Shown here: in pieces, positions 29,028-38,423 of the stretch | How the letters are laid out: each line of letters opens with the position of its first letter | Numbering within the stretch: position 1 is the first letter of the stretch | Assembly (NCBI RefSeq): GCF_018555685.1 | Contig: NZ_JAFLWW010000001.1 | Location: 62,001-126,000, forward strand | From: Aminobacter anthyllidis | GTDB lineage: Bacteria > Pseudomonadota > Alphaproteobacteria > Rhizobiales > Rhizobiaceae | Length of the DNA: 64,000 nucleotides | Direction: 5' to 3' | Notes under the pieces: model-generated | What the model saw: only the letters and a program-made list of their open reading frames with translations | What the model was told of the DNA's origin: nothing | The model's database searches: none | Program-made: the position numbers and the translations under genes

Positions 29028-29677
29028 TTTCTCTCCTTTTTGGTTCCCGTTGTCTTCTCGTCGGCCCTGGAACCGCGCAGGGCCGGATGCTCCGTGCGCG
29101 ACCTGAACATCGGTAAAGTGCCGGTCCAGAGCATGCGCGCGAAATTTTGGGTGTCGTTTGACCAGGAATGCGGGCGATTGCCGCGGAAGTGCAGGCTGTC
29201 GCCGGCCGAAAGCACCATCTCGTCATCTTCCAGGCGCTGCGTGATCGAGCCCTCGAGGATGAACAGGATTTCTTCGCCTTCATGGCTGACCGTTTCGGAA
29301 CGGTAGCCTGGCGGAACGTTCAGCACGAAAGACGAGAGCACGTTGCCGGTGAAGTCGGCGGCGATGCGTTCGTAGACGATCGACGAGCCGTCGACGGAGA
29401 ATCGGTTGCGGTCGCCAGAACGGGTCAGCCCGTCCTCCATGCTCGGTGTCGCGATGAAGTAATCCACACCCACATCGAGGCTGCGGGCGATCTGGGCGAG
29501 CGTGCCAAGCGAGGGGGTAGCGTGGTCGCGTTCGACCTGGCTGAGGTAACCCACGGAAATGCCTGCGGCGTCGCACAATTCCTGCAATGTCATCGACAGC
29601 TGGCGCCGCCGGGCACGGATCAGCGCGCCTACCTTGGGTTGGCCCGATGCCGTGTTCTTGCTGGCCTCCGAGGACAC
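29024..29677 (-). CDS. XRE-cupin transcriptional regulator
   Basis: This 217-residue regulator has an N-terminal lambda-repressor-type helix-turn-helix (LIRARRRQLSMTLQELCDAAGISVGYLSQVERDHATPS, about residues 19-56) and a C-terminal cupin ligand domain (PPGYRSETVSHEGEEILFILEGSI then LSAGDSLHFRGNRPHSW). This architecture is used for control of amino-acid, polyamine and peptide uptake. The start is a GTG at 29677 with GGGAG upstream. It overlaps the binding-protein gene and faces the permease operon, with a phased set of half-sites in between, so it probably controls both arms. Confidence 0.88.
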   Translation of the reverse strand: MSSEASKNTASGQPKVGALIRARRRQLSMTLQELCDAAGISVGYLSQVERDHATPSLGTLAQIARSLDVGVDYFIATPSMEDGLTRSGDRNRFSVDGSSIVYERIAADFTGNVLSSFVLNVPPGYRSETVSHEGEEILFILEGSITQRLEDDEMVLSAGDSLHFRGNRPHSWSNDTQNFARMLWTGTLPMFRSRTEHPALRGSRADEKTTGTKKERK

Positions 29678-29681
29678 GCTT

Positions 29682-29758
29682 TTTTGCTCCCATCAAAATT
29701 TTTTTGATCTAAGCAAAATTATTTGTATAGTCCAAGCAGAATTTTGCTCGACAGAAAA
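29682..29758. promoter_or_regulatory. Helically phased array of half-sites between regulator and permease operons
   Basis: Seven-base half-sites occur on an exact 10-base grid in alternating orientation: TTTTGCT at 29682, ATCAAAA at 29692, TTTTGAT at 29702, AGCAAAA at 29712, TTTTGCT at 29742 and a weaker CAGAAAA at 29752. The grid positions 29722 and 29732 are degenerate. Neighbouring opposite pairs form dyads, including the perfect 17-bp palindrome at 29692-29708. The tract is very AT-rich in a GC-rich region. The likely ligand is the adjacent XRE-cupin regulator, binding cooperatively on one DNA face. Confidence 0.6.
29703..29731 (+). promoter_or_regulatory. Candidate sigma-70 promoter of the permease operon
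   Basis: TTTGAT at 29703-29708 and TATAGT at 29726-29731 are separated by 17 bases and resemble -35 and -10 boxes. They lie inside the phased half-site array and 78 bases before the favoured GTG start of the first permease gene, so regulator binding would block or modulate polymerase. Confidence 0.5.
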
Positions 29759-29808
29759 CATCCGTGCCGCATCCGCGACGCGGCCAATGTGGTAGGAACA
29801 AAGACCGC

Positions 29809-30897
29809 GTGGCATTAGAAACCGACACCGCCGCAAAGGCGCTTCCAACAGGGCCCGGCGGCTCCTCGCGCAATGCGCGGCACGCCTGGAAAACGGTAAA
29901 GGGCGTGCTTGGCGTCCTCGTCGCCGTTGCCTTCACCTTCCTTGGCCTCCTTGCCATCACCTTCTTCATCGGCCGCGTCGTGCCGATCGATCCGGTGCTG
30001 GCCGTCGTCGGCGACCGGGCTCCGCGCGCCGTCTATGAAGCCGCGCGCATCGAAATGGGCCTCGACAAGCCCTTGATCGTCCAGTTCTTCCACTATGTCG
30101 GCAACGTCCTGACGGGCGATCTTGGCATGTCGGTGTCGACTGGGCGGCCGGTGGTCGAGGACCTCAAGCGCGTCTTTCCGGCAACGCTTGAGATGGCGAC
30201 GATCGGCATCATCATCGGCGTGCTGCTGGGCGTGCCGATGGGCGTCTATGCCGCGAGCCGCCAGGGCAGCCTTATCGACCAGGTCATCCGGGTCGTTGGC
30301 CTGCTCGGCTATTCGGTGCCGGCGTTCTGGCTCGGCCTCGTCGGCCTGGCGCTGTTCTACGCCAAGCTGCAGTGGGTCGGCGGTCCCGGGCGAATCGACA
30401 TTTTCTATGATGGGGTCATAGAGCCGGTCACCGGGTTGCTCCTGATCGACAGCCTGCTCGCAGGCGACACCGAGATTTTCTTCAACGCCCTGACGCATAT
30501 CGCGCTGCCGGCCGCGGTGCTCGGCTTCTTCAGCCTTGCCTACATCGCCCGCATGACGCGCTCCTTCATGCTCGACCAGCTGGCGCAGGAATATGTCACC
30601 ACCGCGCGGGTCAAGGGCGTCTCCGAGCGGCTGGTGCTGTGGCGCCACGCCTTCCGGCCGATCCTTGTGCCGCTCATCACTGTCATCGGCCTGTCCTATG
30701 CAGGTCTGCTCGAAGGTTCGGTGATGATCGAGACGGTGTTCTCCTGGCCCGGCATCGGCAACTACCTGACCACGGCGCTGCTCAACGCCGACATGAACGC
30801 CGTGCTCGGCTCGACGCTGGTCATCGGCGCGGTCTTCATTGGCATTAACAAGATTTCGGACGTGCTCTACCGCGTCCTCGACCCGAGGGCACGCTGA
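29809..30897 (+). CDS. Peptide ABC transporter permease (DppB-like)
   Basis: This inner-membrane permease is 362 residues from the GTG at 29809, which has TAGGAAC upstream; an in-frame GTG at 29764 has no ribosome site. It has an N-terminal span (VLGVLVAVAFTFLGLLAITFFI) and the DppB domain. The EAA loop is EYVTTARVKGVSERLVLWRHAFRPILVP, followed by GSVMIETVFSWPGIGNYL. A long insertion (about residues 190-220) lies between transmembrane segments. It overlaps the second permease gene by one base, the start of a tightly coupled four-gene transporter set. Confidence 0.92.
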   Translation: MALETDTAAKALPTGPGGSSRNARHAWKTVKGVLGVLVAVAFTFLGLLAITFFIGRVVPIDPVLAVVGDRAPRAVYEAARIEMGLDKPLIVQFFHYVGNVLTGDLGMSVSTGRPVVEDLKRVFPATLEMATIGIIIGVLLGVPMGVYAASRQGSLIDQVIRVVGLLGYSVPAFWLGLVGLALFYAKLQWVGGPGRIDIFYDGVIEPVTGLLLIDSLLAGDTEIFFNALTHIALPAAVLGFFSLAYIARMTRSFMLDQLAQEYVTTARVKGVSERLVLWRHAFRPILVPLITVIGLSYAGLLEGSVMIETVFSWPGIGNYLTTALLNADMNAVLGSTLVIGAVFIGINKISDVLYRVLDPRAR

Positions 30898-31802
30898 TGG
30901 CGACGACACGTGACTGGCTTCTCGACGATTCGCCGTCCTCGCGCCTGCAGGCGCGTCTCGGCCGCAGCTACCGCCTGAGCCGCGCGCTGGCCCGCAACCC
31001 GCTGGCCATGGTCGGCGCGGTCATCGTGCTGACGCTGATTCTCGTGGCGCTGTTTGCGCCATGGATCGCCACCCATTCGCCCGTTGGCCAGGATCTCGCC
31101 ATGCGGCTCAAGCCGCCGAGCTGGGACAACTGGATGGGCACAGATGAACTCGGCCGCGACATCTGGAGCCGCGTGGTCTACGGCGCGCGCATCACGCTGA
31201 TGATCGTGGCGCTGGTGGCTGTGCTTGCCGCGCCAGTCGGGCTGGTGATCGGTGCCGTCGCCGGCTATTTCGGCGGCTGGGTCGACCGCATCCTGATGGG
31301 CATCACCGATATCTTCCTGTCGATGCCCAAGCTGATCCTGGCGCTGGCCTTCGTGGCGGCGCTCGGACCCGGGATCCAGAACGCCATCATCGCCATCGCC
31401 ATCGCTACATGGCCCGGCTATGCCCGCATTGCCCGCGCTGAGACGTTGACCATTCGCAACTCCGAATTCGTCGCGGCGGTCGAATTGCAGGGCGCTTCGT
31501 CGCTGCGCGTCATCGTCAACCACATCCTGCCGCTATGCACGTCGTCGATGATCATCCGCGTCACCCTCGACATGGCCGGCATCATCCTGACGGCCGCCGG
31601 CCTCGGCTTCATCGGCCTCGGCGCGCAGCCGCCGCTGCCGGAATGGGGCGCCATGATCTCGCGCGGTCGCTCCTTCATTCTCGACCAGTGGTGGGTGGCG
31701 ACGATGCCCGGCTTTGCCATCGTAATCGTCAGCCTCGGCTTCTGTTTCCTCGGTGACGGCCTGCGCGATGTGCTTGATCCCAAGCATGGAGATCGGCAAT
31801 GA
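30897..31802 (+). CDS. Peptide ABC transporter permease (DppC-like)
   Basis: The second permease subunit is 301 residues with an N-terminal OppC_N segment (LSRALARNPLAMVGAVIVLTLILVALFAPWIATH) and the typical GTDELGRDIWSRVVYGARITL motif. The EAA loop reads NSEFVAAVELQGASSLRVIVNHILP, and the C-terminus carries GLGAQPPLPEWGAMISRG. It pairs with the DppB-like subunit to form the membrane channel. Its ATG overlaps the upstream stop, and its own stop overlaps the first ATPase gene by four bases. Confidence 0.93.
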   Translation: MATTRDWLLDDSPSSRLQARLGRSYRLSRALARNPLAMVGAVIVLTLILVALFAPWIATHSPVGQDLAMRLKPPSWDNWMGTDELGRDIWSRVVYGARITLMIVALVAVLAAPVGLVIGAVAGYFGGWVDRILMGITDIFLSMPKLILALAFVAALGPGIQNAIIAIAIATWPGYARIARAETLTIRNSEFVAAVELQGASSLRVIVNHILPLCTSSMIIRVTLDMAGIILTAAGLGFIGLGAQPPLPEWGAMISRGRSFILDQWWVATMPGFAIVIVSLGFCFLGDGLRDVLDPKHGDRQ

Positions 31803-32629
31803 ACGCGCTGCTTGAAATCCGAAATCTGAAGGTCACGTTCCCGACGGCGCGTGGTCCGGTCGACGTGGTCAAGGGCCTGTCGCTGACGCTTGGCCGCGAA
31901 CGCCTCGGCATCGTCGGCGAGAGTGGATCCGGCAAGTCGATGACCGGACGCTCGATCCTGCGGCTGATCCGTTCGCCCGGCCAGGTCACCGCCGACGAAA
32001 TGACCTTCAACGGCACCGACCTTCTGTCGCTTTCGGAAAAGCAGATGCGTTCGATCCGCGGCGCTCGCATTTCGATGGTCATGCAGGATCCGAAATTCTC
32101 GCTGAACCCGGTCATGACCATCGGCGACCAGATCGCCGAAGCGCTTCTGACCCACCAGAAGCTCGGCCGCAGCGACATCCGCAGCCGCACGCTCGCCATG
32201 CTCGAAGCGGTGCGCATCAACGACCCCGAGCGCGTGCTCGGGCTCTACCCGCACGAAGTCTCGGGCGGCATGGGCCAGCGCGTCATGATCGCGATGATGC
32301 TGATCCCCGAGCCTGACCTGTTGATCGCCGACGAACCAACATCGGCGCTCGACGTCTCTGTCCAGGCCCAGGTGCTCGAGATCATCGACGATCTGGTCAA
32401 GCGCAAGGGCATGGGCCTGATCCTGATCAGCCACGACCTCGACCTCGTTTCGGCCTATTGCGACCGCATCCTGGTGATGCGCAGCGGCGAGGTGGTCGAG
32501 GAGTGCGATGCCGGCGAACTCAAGAACGCCAAGCATCCCTATACGCGCGGCCTGCTCGCTTCGATCCCGCGCCTCGACGAAAGCCGCGACGAGCTCCCTG
32601 TCCTCGAACGTACTGGGGCTTCGACATGA
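31799..32629 (+). CDS. Peptide ABC transporter ATPase (DppD-like)
   Basis: This cytoplasmic ATPase has 276 residues. Walker A is GESGSGKSMTG, the Q-loop is VMQDPKFSLNPVMTIG, the signature is YPHEVSGGMGQRVMIAMML, Walker B is LLIADEPTSALDVS, and the H-loop is LILISHDLDLVS. The C-terminal oligopeptide-transporter extension is present but short (PYTRGLLASIPRLDES) and lacks the Cys-rich 4Fe-4S-like segment of longer DppD proteins. It overlaps the next ATPase gene by ATGA. Confidence 0.94.
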   Translation: MNALLEIRNLKVTFPTARGPVDVVKGLSLTLGRERLGIVGESGSGKSMTGRSILRLIRSPGQVTADEMTFNGTDLLSLSEKQMRSIRGARISMVMQDPKFSLNPVMTIGDQIAEALLTHQKLGRSDIRSRTLAMLEAVRINDPERVLGLYPHEVSGGMGQRVMIAMMLIPEPDLLIADEPTSALDVSVQAQVLEIIDDLVKRKGMGLILISHDLDLVSAYCDRILVMRSGEVVEECDAGELKNAKHPYTRGLLASIPRLDESRDELPVLERTGAST

Positions 32630-33369
32630 ACGCGCTGGCGATCGACAACCTCGACATCTCCTATGGCGATTCGAAGGTCACCCACGGCATCGGCTTCGAG
32701 GTCGCCGAGGGCGAGAGCTTCGCTCTCGTTGGCGAGAGCGGCTCGGGCAAGACCACCGTGCTCAAGGCCATCGCCGGCATGGCCAAGAGCTGGACTGGCT
32801 CGATCTCGGTCTTCGGCGAGCAGCGCACGCACGGCATCGACCGCGCCTTCGCCAAGCAGTGCCAGATGGTGTTCCAGGATCCCTATGGTTCGCTGCACCC
32901 GCGCAAGACTGTCGACGCGACGCTGAGCGAGCCGCTGACCATTCATGGTATCGGCAACAGCGGCGAGCGCGTCGACGAAGTGATGCAGTCGGTCGGCCTC
33001 GACCGCCGGTTCCGTTTCCGTTTCCCGCACCAGTTGTCGGGCGGCCAGCGCCAGCGCGTGGCGATCGCCCGTGCGTTGATCCTCAAGCCCAGGATGCTGT
33101 TGCTCGACGAGCCGACCTCGGCGCTCGACGTGTCGGTGCAGGCGGAAATCCTCAATCTGCTCAAGCGACTGCGCCGTGAGCAGGGGCTGACCTATCTGAT
33201 GGTGACGCACAATTTGCCTGTCGTTTCGTTCCTGTGCGACCGTCTCGCCGTCATGCGTCATGGCCGCGTTGTCGAGGTTGCCAGCGTCGACCAGCTCAAG
33301 CGCGGCGCGCTTGTCGATACCTATTCGCGCGAACTGACCCGCTTCAGCGCGTCTCATCCCAAGACTTGA
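32626..33369 (+). CDS. Peptide ABC transporter ATPase (DppF-like)
   Basis: The partner ATPase is 247 residues from the ATG at 32626. Walker A is GESGSGKTTVLKAIAG, the Q-loop is MVFQDPYGSLHPRKTV, the signature is HQLSGGQRQRVAIARALI, Walker B is LLLDEPTSALDVSVQ, and the H-loop is LMVTHNLPVVSFLCD. It is shorter than DppF, lacking the usual C-terminal peptide-transporter extension, as in some opine and glutathione systems. It is followed after 14 bases by the GAF-domain protein gene. Confidence 0.93.
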   Translation: MNALAIDNLDISYGDSKVTHGIGFEVAEGESFALVGESGSGKTTVLKAIAGMAKSWTGSISVFGEQRTHGIDRAFAKQCQMVFQDPYGSLHPRKTVDATLSEPLTIHGIGNSGERVDEVMQSVGLDRRFRFRFPHQLSGGQRQRVAIARALILKPRMLLLDEPTSALDVSVQAEILNLLKRLRREQGLTYLMVTHNLPVVSFLCDRLAVMRHGRVVEVASVDQLKRGALVDTYSRELTRFSASHPKT

Positions 33370-33383
33370 AATAGAGGTACATC

Positions 33384-33890
33384 ATGACAGAGACCAATTT
33401 CGCCGAGGCGCTGGCCGCCTTCGATGCCGCCATTGCGACCACCACTGAAGTCGAGGGTGTGTGGAAGGCGCTGCAGGCTCTGGCCGACGTCGTTGTCGGC
33501 GCCAAGCTCTTCACCGTCATGAAGCTCGACTGGGCCACCGAGGTTTCGGGCCGCACCTACACCAGCCATCCGGATGCCTATCCGGTTTCCGGCACCAAGC
33601 CGATCAACCGCACGCACTGGTTCGACACGATCCACATCGCCCGTAAGCCCTTCGTCGCCAACACCATCAAGGACATCGCCGACGTCTTCCCGGATCACGA
33701 GACGATCTGGGCGCTCGGCTGCGGCTCGGTGCTGAACTGGCCGGTCTTCGTCGGCGACAAGCTGGTCGGCACCGTCAACATGCTGCACGAGGAGCATTTC
33801 TACACGCCGCTGCGCGTCGAGGCCGCCAATCACCTGTCGCTGGCCGCCAAGACCGCATTCCTGGCTGTCGAGCATCTCGAACGCCAGTAA
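33384..33890 (+). CDS. Free-standing GAF-domain protein in the transporter operon
   Basis: This 168-residue cytoplasmic protein is essentially one GAF domain: AALQALADVVVGAKLFTVMKLDW at the N-terminal side, and the core LGCGSVLNWPVFVGDKLVGTVNMLHEEHFYTP. There is no output domain. Free-standing GAF proteins can bind small ligands or act as reductases (fRMsr), but the fRMsr cysteine triad is not seen, since only one Cys (LGCGS) is present. Its place as last gene of the peptide importer operon suggests it senses or processes the imported compound. The ATG follows AGAGGTAC. Confidence 0.75.
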   Translation: MTETNFAEALAAFDAAIATTTEVEGVWKALQALADVVVGAKLFTVMKLDWATEVSGRTYTSHPDAYPVSGTKPINRTHWFDTIHIARKPFVANTIKDIADVFPDHETIWALGCGSVLNWPVFVGDKLVGTVNMLHEEHFYTPLRVEAANHLSLAAKTAFLAVEHLERQ

Positions 33891-33897
33891 TCAACTT

Positions 33898-33922
33898 CGT
33901 CAGGCTGTATTGCGGCCTGACG
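33898..33922. terminator. Intergenic stem-loop between converging transporter and vitamin operons
   Basis: CGTCAGGC and GCCTGACG form a perfect 8-bp stem with a nine-base loop, placed between the GAF gene stop (33890) and the panD stop (33926). There is no strong T-tract on either strand. Its position between two convergent operons suggests a bidirectional 3'-end element. Confidence 0.55.
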
Positions 33923-33925
33923 CGG

Positions 33926-34378
33926 TCAATGACTGCTCACCAGCGCGGGGATAGGAAGCTTCGCGCTGGTCTCGTCCAGGATCGAAAAGCTGTAGCGTCC
34001 CAACTGGTCGCGCTCGACCGAATAGGTCAGCCGGTCAGCGATGCGATTGTCCTTGTCGAAGGTCAGAACGCGCGGCTTGAGCGCGGTAATCTCGCTTTCG
34101 TTCACATAGACCGAATTGCAGATGATGACCTGGTCGCCGGCCTGGCAGGTGCGTGCGGCTGCGCCATTGAGGATGCAGCAGCGCGAGCCGCGCTCGCCCA
34201 GGATCACATAGGTCGAAATCCGTGCGCCGGAACTCTTGTTCCATATCTCGACGAACTCCATCGGCAGGAGGCCGGCTTCCTCGCAATGGTCGGGGTCGAG
34301 CGGGATCGAGCCATGATAGTTGAGGTTGGCTTCGGTGACGTGGATGCCGTGCAGCTTGCCGGCGACGATCTTGCGCAT
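33926..34378 (-). CDS. panD: Aspartate 1-decarboxylase
   Basis: PanD makes beta-alanine for pantothenate and CoA from aspartate, using a pyruvoyl group formed by self-cleavage. The ATG at 34378 follows GGAGGAAGA and gives 150 residues. The cleavage site Gly23-Ser24 is in [12 protein letters not shown], and the downstream core has [19 protein letters not shown]. The chain is about 20 residues longer at the C-terminus than the E. coli enzyme. It follows bioZ after 31 bases and is the last gene of the vitamin block, an unusual partner for biotin genes. Confidence 0.96.
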   Translation of the reverse strand: MRKIVAGKLHGIHVTEANLNYHGSIPLDPDHCEEAGLLPMEFVEIWNKSSGARISTYVILGERGSRCCILNGAAARTCQAGDQVIICNSVYVNESEITALKPRVLTFDKDNRIADRLTYSVERDQLGRYSFSILDETSAKLPIPALVSSH

Positions 34379-34409
34379 TCTTCCTCCCTGATACGCCAGT
34401 CGGCGCCAG

Positions 34410-35393
34410 CTACATTCCAACCACCAGCGCACCGCCGGTGAGACCCGCGCCGGCCGCCGAAAGCAGCAGCTTCTCGCCGCGCTGGAACGGGTCCGTCTGG
34501 TGGGCCAGCGATAGCGAAAGCGGGATCGTCGCGGCCGACGAATTGCCGTAGTCGGCGATTGTCTTGACGATCCTGTCGTCGGAGATGCCGAGCGACTTGC
34601 CCACCGCGTTGAAGATGCGGGCATTGGCCTGGTGCGGCACGAAGCGGCTGACGGCGGCAGTATCCAGGGCCGCAGCCTTGAGCGCATCCATCGAGCAACG
34701 GCTCATCATCTCAACTGCCTTGGCGAAAACCGCCCGCCCGTCTGAAATGGTCATGCGCGTCTCGGCGATGTCGAGCTCGTCGGCGAAGGGCCGGTTGCTG
34801 CCGCCTGCCGGGATCTGGATCAGGCCGTAGCCCGCACCGTCTGATGCGACCGAGGCACCCAGGATGCCGTGGCCGGGATCGTCGGAGGGCGCGAGCACCA
34901 CCGCGCCTGCGGCGTCGGCAAACAGCACCGCGCTCGCCCGCTCTGCCGGGTTGATGCGGCGGCTCAGGATATTGGCGGCGATGACCAGCGCCGGCTTGTT
35001 GTGCAGCCGCACGAAGCCGTCGGCGAAGGTCAGCGCATAGATGAAGCCGGCGCAGGCACCGGCGAGGTCGACCCCGCCGGCATTGTCGAGCCCGAGCTTG
35101 TGAGCGACAAGCGGCGCGCTCGGCGGCAAGAGATGATCCGGCGTCGACGTGGCGAGCAGCACGAGGCCGATGTCGCTTCGACCGATGCCGGCAGCCTCAA
35201 GCGCCATCTCGCCAGCCTTGGCCGCCATCCCGGACAGCGTGTCCTCGGGAGCGGCCCAGTAGCGTTGCCGGATGCCGGTGCGGCCTTCTATCCAGCCTGC
35301 ATTAAGCCCGAGGCTCGCTTCGATCTCGGCGTTCTCCACCTTGCGGCCCGGTACATGGTGGCCGAAGCCGGCGATGCGTGCCGTTCGGCTCAT
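34410..35393 (-). CDS. bioZ: BioZ: FabH-like ketoacyl-ACP synthase for the biotin pimelate moiety
   Basis: This 327-residue KAS III homologue sits inside the bio operon. In Mesorhizobium and Agrobacterium, BioZ is known to replace BioC/BioH by condensing glutaryl-CoA with malonyl-ACP to begin the pimelate chain. The KAS III triad is seen as Cys in [12 protein letters not shown], His in [10 protein letters not shown] and Asn in [11 protein letters not shown]. The start overlaps the bioA stop by ATGA. Identification as BioZ rather than housekeeping FabH rests on this operon position, since the motifs are shared by the whole family. Confidence 0.9.
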   Translation of the reverse strand: MSRTARIAGFGHHVPGRKVENAEIEASLGLNAGWIEGRTGIRQRYWAAPEDTLSGMAAKAGEMALEAAGIGRSDIGLVLLATSTPDHLLPPSAPLVAHKLGLDNAGGVDLAGACAGFIYALTFADGFVRLHNKPALVIAANILSRRINPAERASAVLFADAAGAVVLAPSDDPGHGILGASVASDGAGYGLIQIPAGGSNRPFADELDIAETRMTISDGRAVFAKAVEMMSRCSMDALKAAALDTAAVSRFVPHQANARIFNAVGKSLGISDDRIVKTIADYGNSSAATIPLSLSLAHQTDPFQRGEKLLLSAAGAGLTGGALVVGM

Positions 35394-36655
35394 CCGGCGC
35401 CGCCAGCAAGTTCGGCGGCCTCGTCGACGGCGTCATAAAGCCGGTCGAGTTCGCCTGATGTCACGCAATAGGGCGGCAACACATAGATGACATTGCCGAG
35501 CGGCCTGACCAGCAGGCCACGCTCAAGGAAGAACGCGCGCAGTTTCGGACCGACTTCGGCGAGATAGCCTGCCGTGCCGACACGCAGGTCGAGGGCCGCG
35601 ATGGTGCCAGCCGTGCGCACATTCTCGAAGCGGGCGTCGTTTGCGAACCTCGCGACCTTCTCCGATTGCATGCGCGAAAGCGCCGCCACACGCTCGGCCA
35701 CCGGCTCGTCGCGCCATATCTCGACATTGGCGAGTGCTGCGGCGCAGGCGATCGGGTTTGCGGTATACGAGCTGGAATGGAAGAAGGTCTTTGCCCGGTC
35801 TTGCGAGAAATGCGCCCGGAAGACCGCGTCGGTCGCAAGCGTCGCCGCCAGCGGTACCGAACCACCGGTCAGACCCTTTGATGTGCAGAGGATGTCCGGT
35901 GAAATGCCGGCCTGTTCACAGGCGAAAATCGTGCCGGTGCGGCCCCAGCCGGTCATCACCTCGTCGGCGATCAGCAATGTGCCCGACTTTTCGGCGATGC
36001 GCTTGAGTTCGCTCAGCACCCAGGCCGGATACATCAGCATGCCGCCAGCGCCGAGCACCAGGGGTTCGACAATGAGGGCTGCTGCCTTGTCGTCGCGCGT
36101 CATCGCCTCGAAGCGGTCGAGCGTCTCCTGCTCGCGGCCCGGGGCGGGGAAGGGGATGGTGTCGACCTCGAACAGCAGCGGGTCGTAGGCGGCGTTGAAC
36201 ACGCCACGGGCGCCGACGCTCATCGTGCCGATGGTGTCGCCATGGTAGCTGTGTTCCATGACGACGATGCGCGAGCGTGCGTCACCATTGTTGCGGTGGA
36301 AGCCGAGCGCCATCTTCAGCGCCACCTCGACGCTGGTCGAGCCGCTGTCGGAATAAAACACCCAGTCGAGTCCCGCAGGCGCCATATCGATCAGCGCAGT
36401 CGCCAGCTGTTCCGCCGGTTCGTGCGTCAGGCCGGCGAAGATCACCTGGTCGAGCGTTTCGGTGGCGTTGCGGATCGCTTCGATGATCTTCGGATGCCTG
36501 TGACCGTGAGTGATGACCCACCAGGATGAGATCGCGTCGAGGATGCGCTTGCCGTCAGCCGTCTCGACATAGGCGCCTTCGGTGCGCGCGATGACAGGCG
36601 GCACCGGCTCCGTCGCATGCTGGGTGAAAGGATGCCAGACTGCGGAACGGCTCAT
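35390..36655 (-). CDS. bioA: Adenosylmethionine-8-amino-7-oxononanoate aminotransferase
   Basis: BioA converts KAPA to DAPA, using S-adenosylmethionine as amino donor and PLP as cofactor. The product is 421 residues. It opens [16 protein letters not shown], typical of BioA (W-H-P-x-T/F), and has [30 protein letters not shown], the Asp motif [15 protein letters not shown] and the PLP-lysine segment [16 protein letters not shown]. It overlaps bioD upstream and bioZ downstream by four bases each, so the genes are translationally coupled. Confidence 0.97.
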   Translation of the reverse strand: MSRSAVWHPFTQHATEPVPPVIARTEGAYVETADGKRILDAISSWWVITHGHRHPKIIEAIRNATETLDQVIFAGLTHEPAEQLATALIDMAPAGLDWVFYSDSGSTSVEVALKMALGFHRNNGDARSRIVVMEHSYHGDTIGTMSVGARGVFNAAYDPLLFEVDTIPFPAPGREQETLDRFEAMTRDDKAAALIVEPLVLGAGGMLMYPAWVLSELKRIAEKSGTLLIADEVMTGWGRTGTIFACEQAGISPDILCTSKGLTGGSVPLAATLATDAVFRAHFSQDRAKTFFHSSSYTANPIACAAALANVEIWRDEPVAERVAALSRMQSEKVARFANDARFENVRTAGTIAALDLRVGTAGYLAEVGPKLRAFFLERGLLVRPLGNVIYVLPPYCVTSGELDRLYDAVDEAAELAGGAG

Positions 36656-37290
36656 GGACTGGCCTCCAGGAAATCGGTGGCACTGAAGTTCGCGTGCATG
36701 TTCTCAGCAAGCGTTTCAGGCGTCAGCGGGTCGAGCCGCGGCAGGCGGCCGAGCACGCGCACCTTGCCCATCTCGGCGATGGTGCGCTGGGTATCAGCCA
36801 TTTCGTCGCCGATGAAGGCCACGCCCAGCAACGGGACCGCGCGGCTGCGCAACGCCTCGATGGAAAGCAGCGTGTGGTTGATCGTGCCGAGCCCGGTGCG
36901 GGCGCAGAGCACGACGGGTGCTTGCCAGCGCGCGAAGACGTCGATGTAGAGCGTGCGCCGGTTGACCGGCACCATCAGCCCGCCAGCGCCTTCGATGATA
37001 AGCGGCCGTTCGTTTACGGGCAGGGCCAGCGCGTCAGCATCGATCTCGACGCCGTCGAGCTCGGCGGCGCGATGCGGCGACAATGGTTCCTTCAGCCGCC
37101 ATGTCTCAGGCAGCACCCGATCCGCAGATAGGCCAGCGAGCCGGGCGACGATCTCGCTGTCGGTCTCCTCCTCGATGCCAGACTGAACCGGCTTCCAGTA
37201 GATTCCGTCGAGCAGGGCGGTGAGACCTGCCGCGAACACGGTCTTGCCAATGCCGGTGTCGGTGCCGGTCACGACGATACTGGCTGTCAT
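36652..37290 (-). CDS. bioD: Dethiobiotin synthase
   Basis: BioD carboxylates DAPA to dethiobiotin with ATP. From the ATG at 37290 it is 212 residues. The P-loop reads [18 protein letters not shown], followed by YWKPVQSG with the catalytic Lys, and [13 protein letters not shown]. An ATG at 37299 has no spacing for the GAGGA ribosome site, so 37290 is preferred. The start overlaps the bioF stop and the end overlaps bioA. A much longer open frame upstream in the same frame is a shadow of bioF. Confidence 0.96.
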   Translation of the reverse strand: MTASIVVTGTDTGIGKTVFAAGLTALLDGIYWKPVQSGIEEETDSEIVARLAGLSADRVLPETWRLKEPLSPHRAAELDGVEIDADALALPVNERPLIIEGAGGLMVPVNRRTLYIDVFARWQAPVVLCARTGLGTINHTLLSIEALRSRAVPLLGVAFIGDEMADTQRTIAEMGKVRVLGRLPRLDPLTPETLAENMHANFSATDFLEASP

Positions 37291-38423
37291 CGCGAGCATT
37301 CCTCTGAGAGTGCCGCAAACAGCGCCGCAACATCGTCTTCGCTTACATTGAGCGTCAGCGAGATCCTGAGCCGTGCCGTGCCTTCCGGCACCGTCGGCGG
37401 GCGGATGCCGCGCACATCGAAGCCGCGTGCCTGCAGTGCCTCCGCCAACGCCATGGCCCGGGCATTGTCGCCGATGACGATGGGCAGGATCTGCGATCCG
37501 CTTGGCTTGAATCCCAGCGCTTCCGCCTTGGCGCCAGCCAAAGCCACAATCTTCGCCAGCCGCTCGCGGCGTTCGGGTTCGTCGGCAACGATGTCGAGTG
37601 CTGTCGCCGACGCCACCGCCATCAGCGGTGAGGGCGCCGTGGCGTAGATGAAGGGGCGGCAGCGGTTGATGAGATAGTCGCACAGTATGGCCGGTGCGGT
37701 GACGATCGCGCCCGAGGCGCCGAGCGCCTTGCCGCAGGTGTGCAGCACAACGACATTGTCGCGGCCTTCCAGGTGATGCGCCAATCCGCGCCCGCCAAGG
37801 CCGTAGACGCCGGTCGCGTGCGCCTCGTCGACAAACAGGAAGGCCTCGTGCCGATCGGCGACGGCCATCAAATCGTCTAGCGGGGCGCGGTCGCCGTCCA
37901 TGCTGTAGAGGCTTTCGGCGACGATCCACGCACGGCCAGCACCGCCACTGGCGCGCCAGTTTTTGACCGCGTCGTCCACCGCGTCGGCATCGTTGTGTTT
38001 GGCTTCCACCACCTCGGCGCGACCGGCGCGCGCGCCTTCATGGGCGCTGGCGTGGATCAGCTCGTCGAGCACGACCAGGTCGCCTTTTTGCGGCAGGGTG
38101 GTGAGCACGGCGAAGTTGGCGACATAACCGCCGCCGAAGAACAGGGCGCGTTCGGAACGGAAGAACTTCGCCGCCTTTTCCTCCAGCGCTTCGTGCTCGG
38201 GGCCGTTGCCGCGCAACAGGCGCGAGCCGGTGGCGCCGACCGGCGTGCCATTGGCAAGTGCTGCGGCAACCGCGTCTGCCATGCGCTTCGAGCCGGCGAG
38301 GCCGAGATAGTCGTTGGAAGCGAAATCGAGCCCGGCGCGGCCGCTCAGCGAGCGCAGCCGGCTCTTCCGGGCCAGCCCGCGCAGACTGGCCTCGTAGCGG
38401 TCGAGCAAAGCTCGTCCCGTCAC
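37287..38423 (-). CDS. bioF: 8-amino-7-oxononanoate synthase
   Basis: BioF condenses pimeloyl-ACP or pimeloyl-CoA with alanine to give KAPA. I choose the GTG at 38423, which overlaps the bioB stop as GTGA and follows GGAGCGGA; the product is 378 residues. Family motifs are [46 protein letters not shown], and the PLP-lysine region [14 protein letters not shown]. The reading frame upstream of 38423 is a shadow of bioB. Confidence 0.96.
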   Translation of the reverse strand: MTGRALLDRYEASLRGLARKSRLRSLSGRAGLDFASNDYLGLAGSKRMADAVAAALANGTPVGATGSRLLRGNGPEHEALEEKAAKFFRSERALFFGGGYVANFAVLTTLPQKGDLVVLDELIHASAHEGARAGRAEVVEAKHNDADAVDDAVKNWRASGGAGRAWIVAESLYSMDGDRAPLDDLMAVADRHEAFLFVDEAHATGVYGLGGRGLAHHLEGRDNVVVLHTCGKALGASGAIVTAPAILCDYLINRCRPFIYATAPSPLMAVASATALDIVADEPERRERLAKIVALAGAKAEALGFKPSGSQILPIVIGDNARAMALAEALQARGFDVRGIRPPTVPEGTARLRISLTLNVSEDDVAALFAALSEECSR

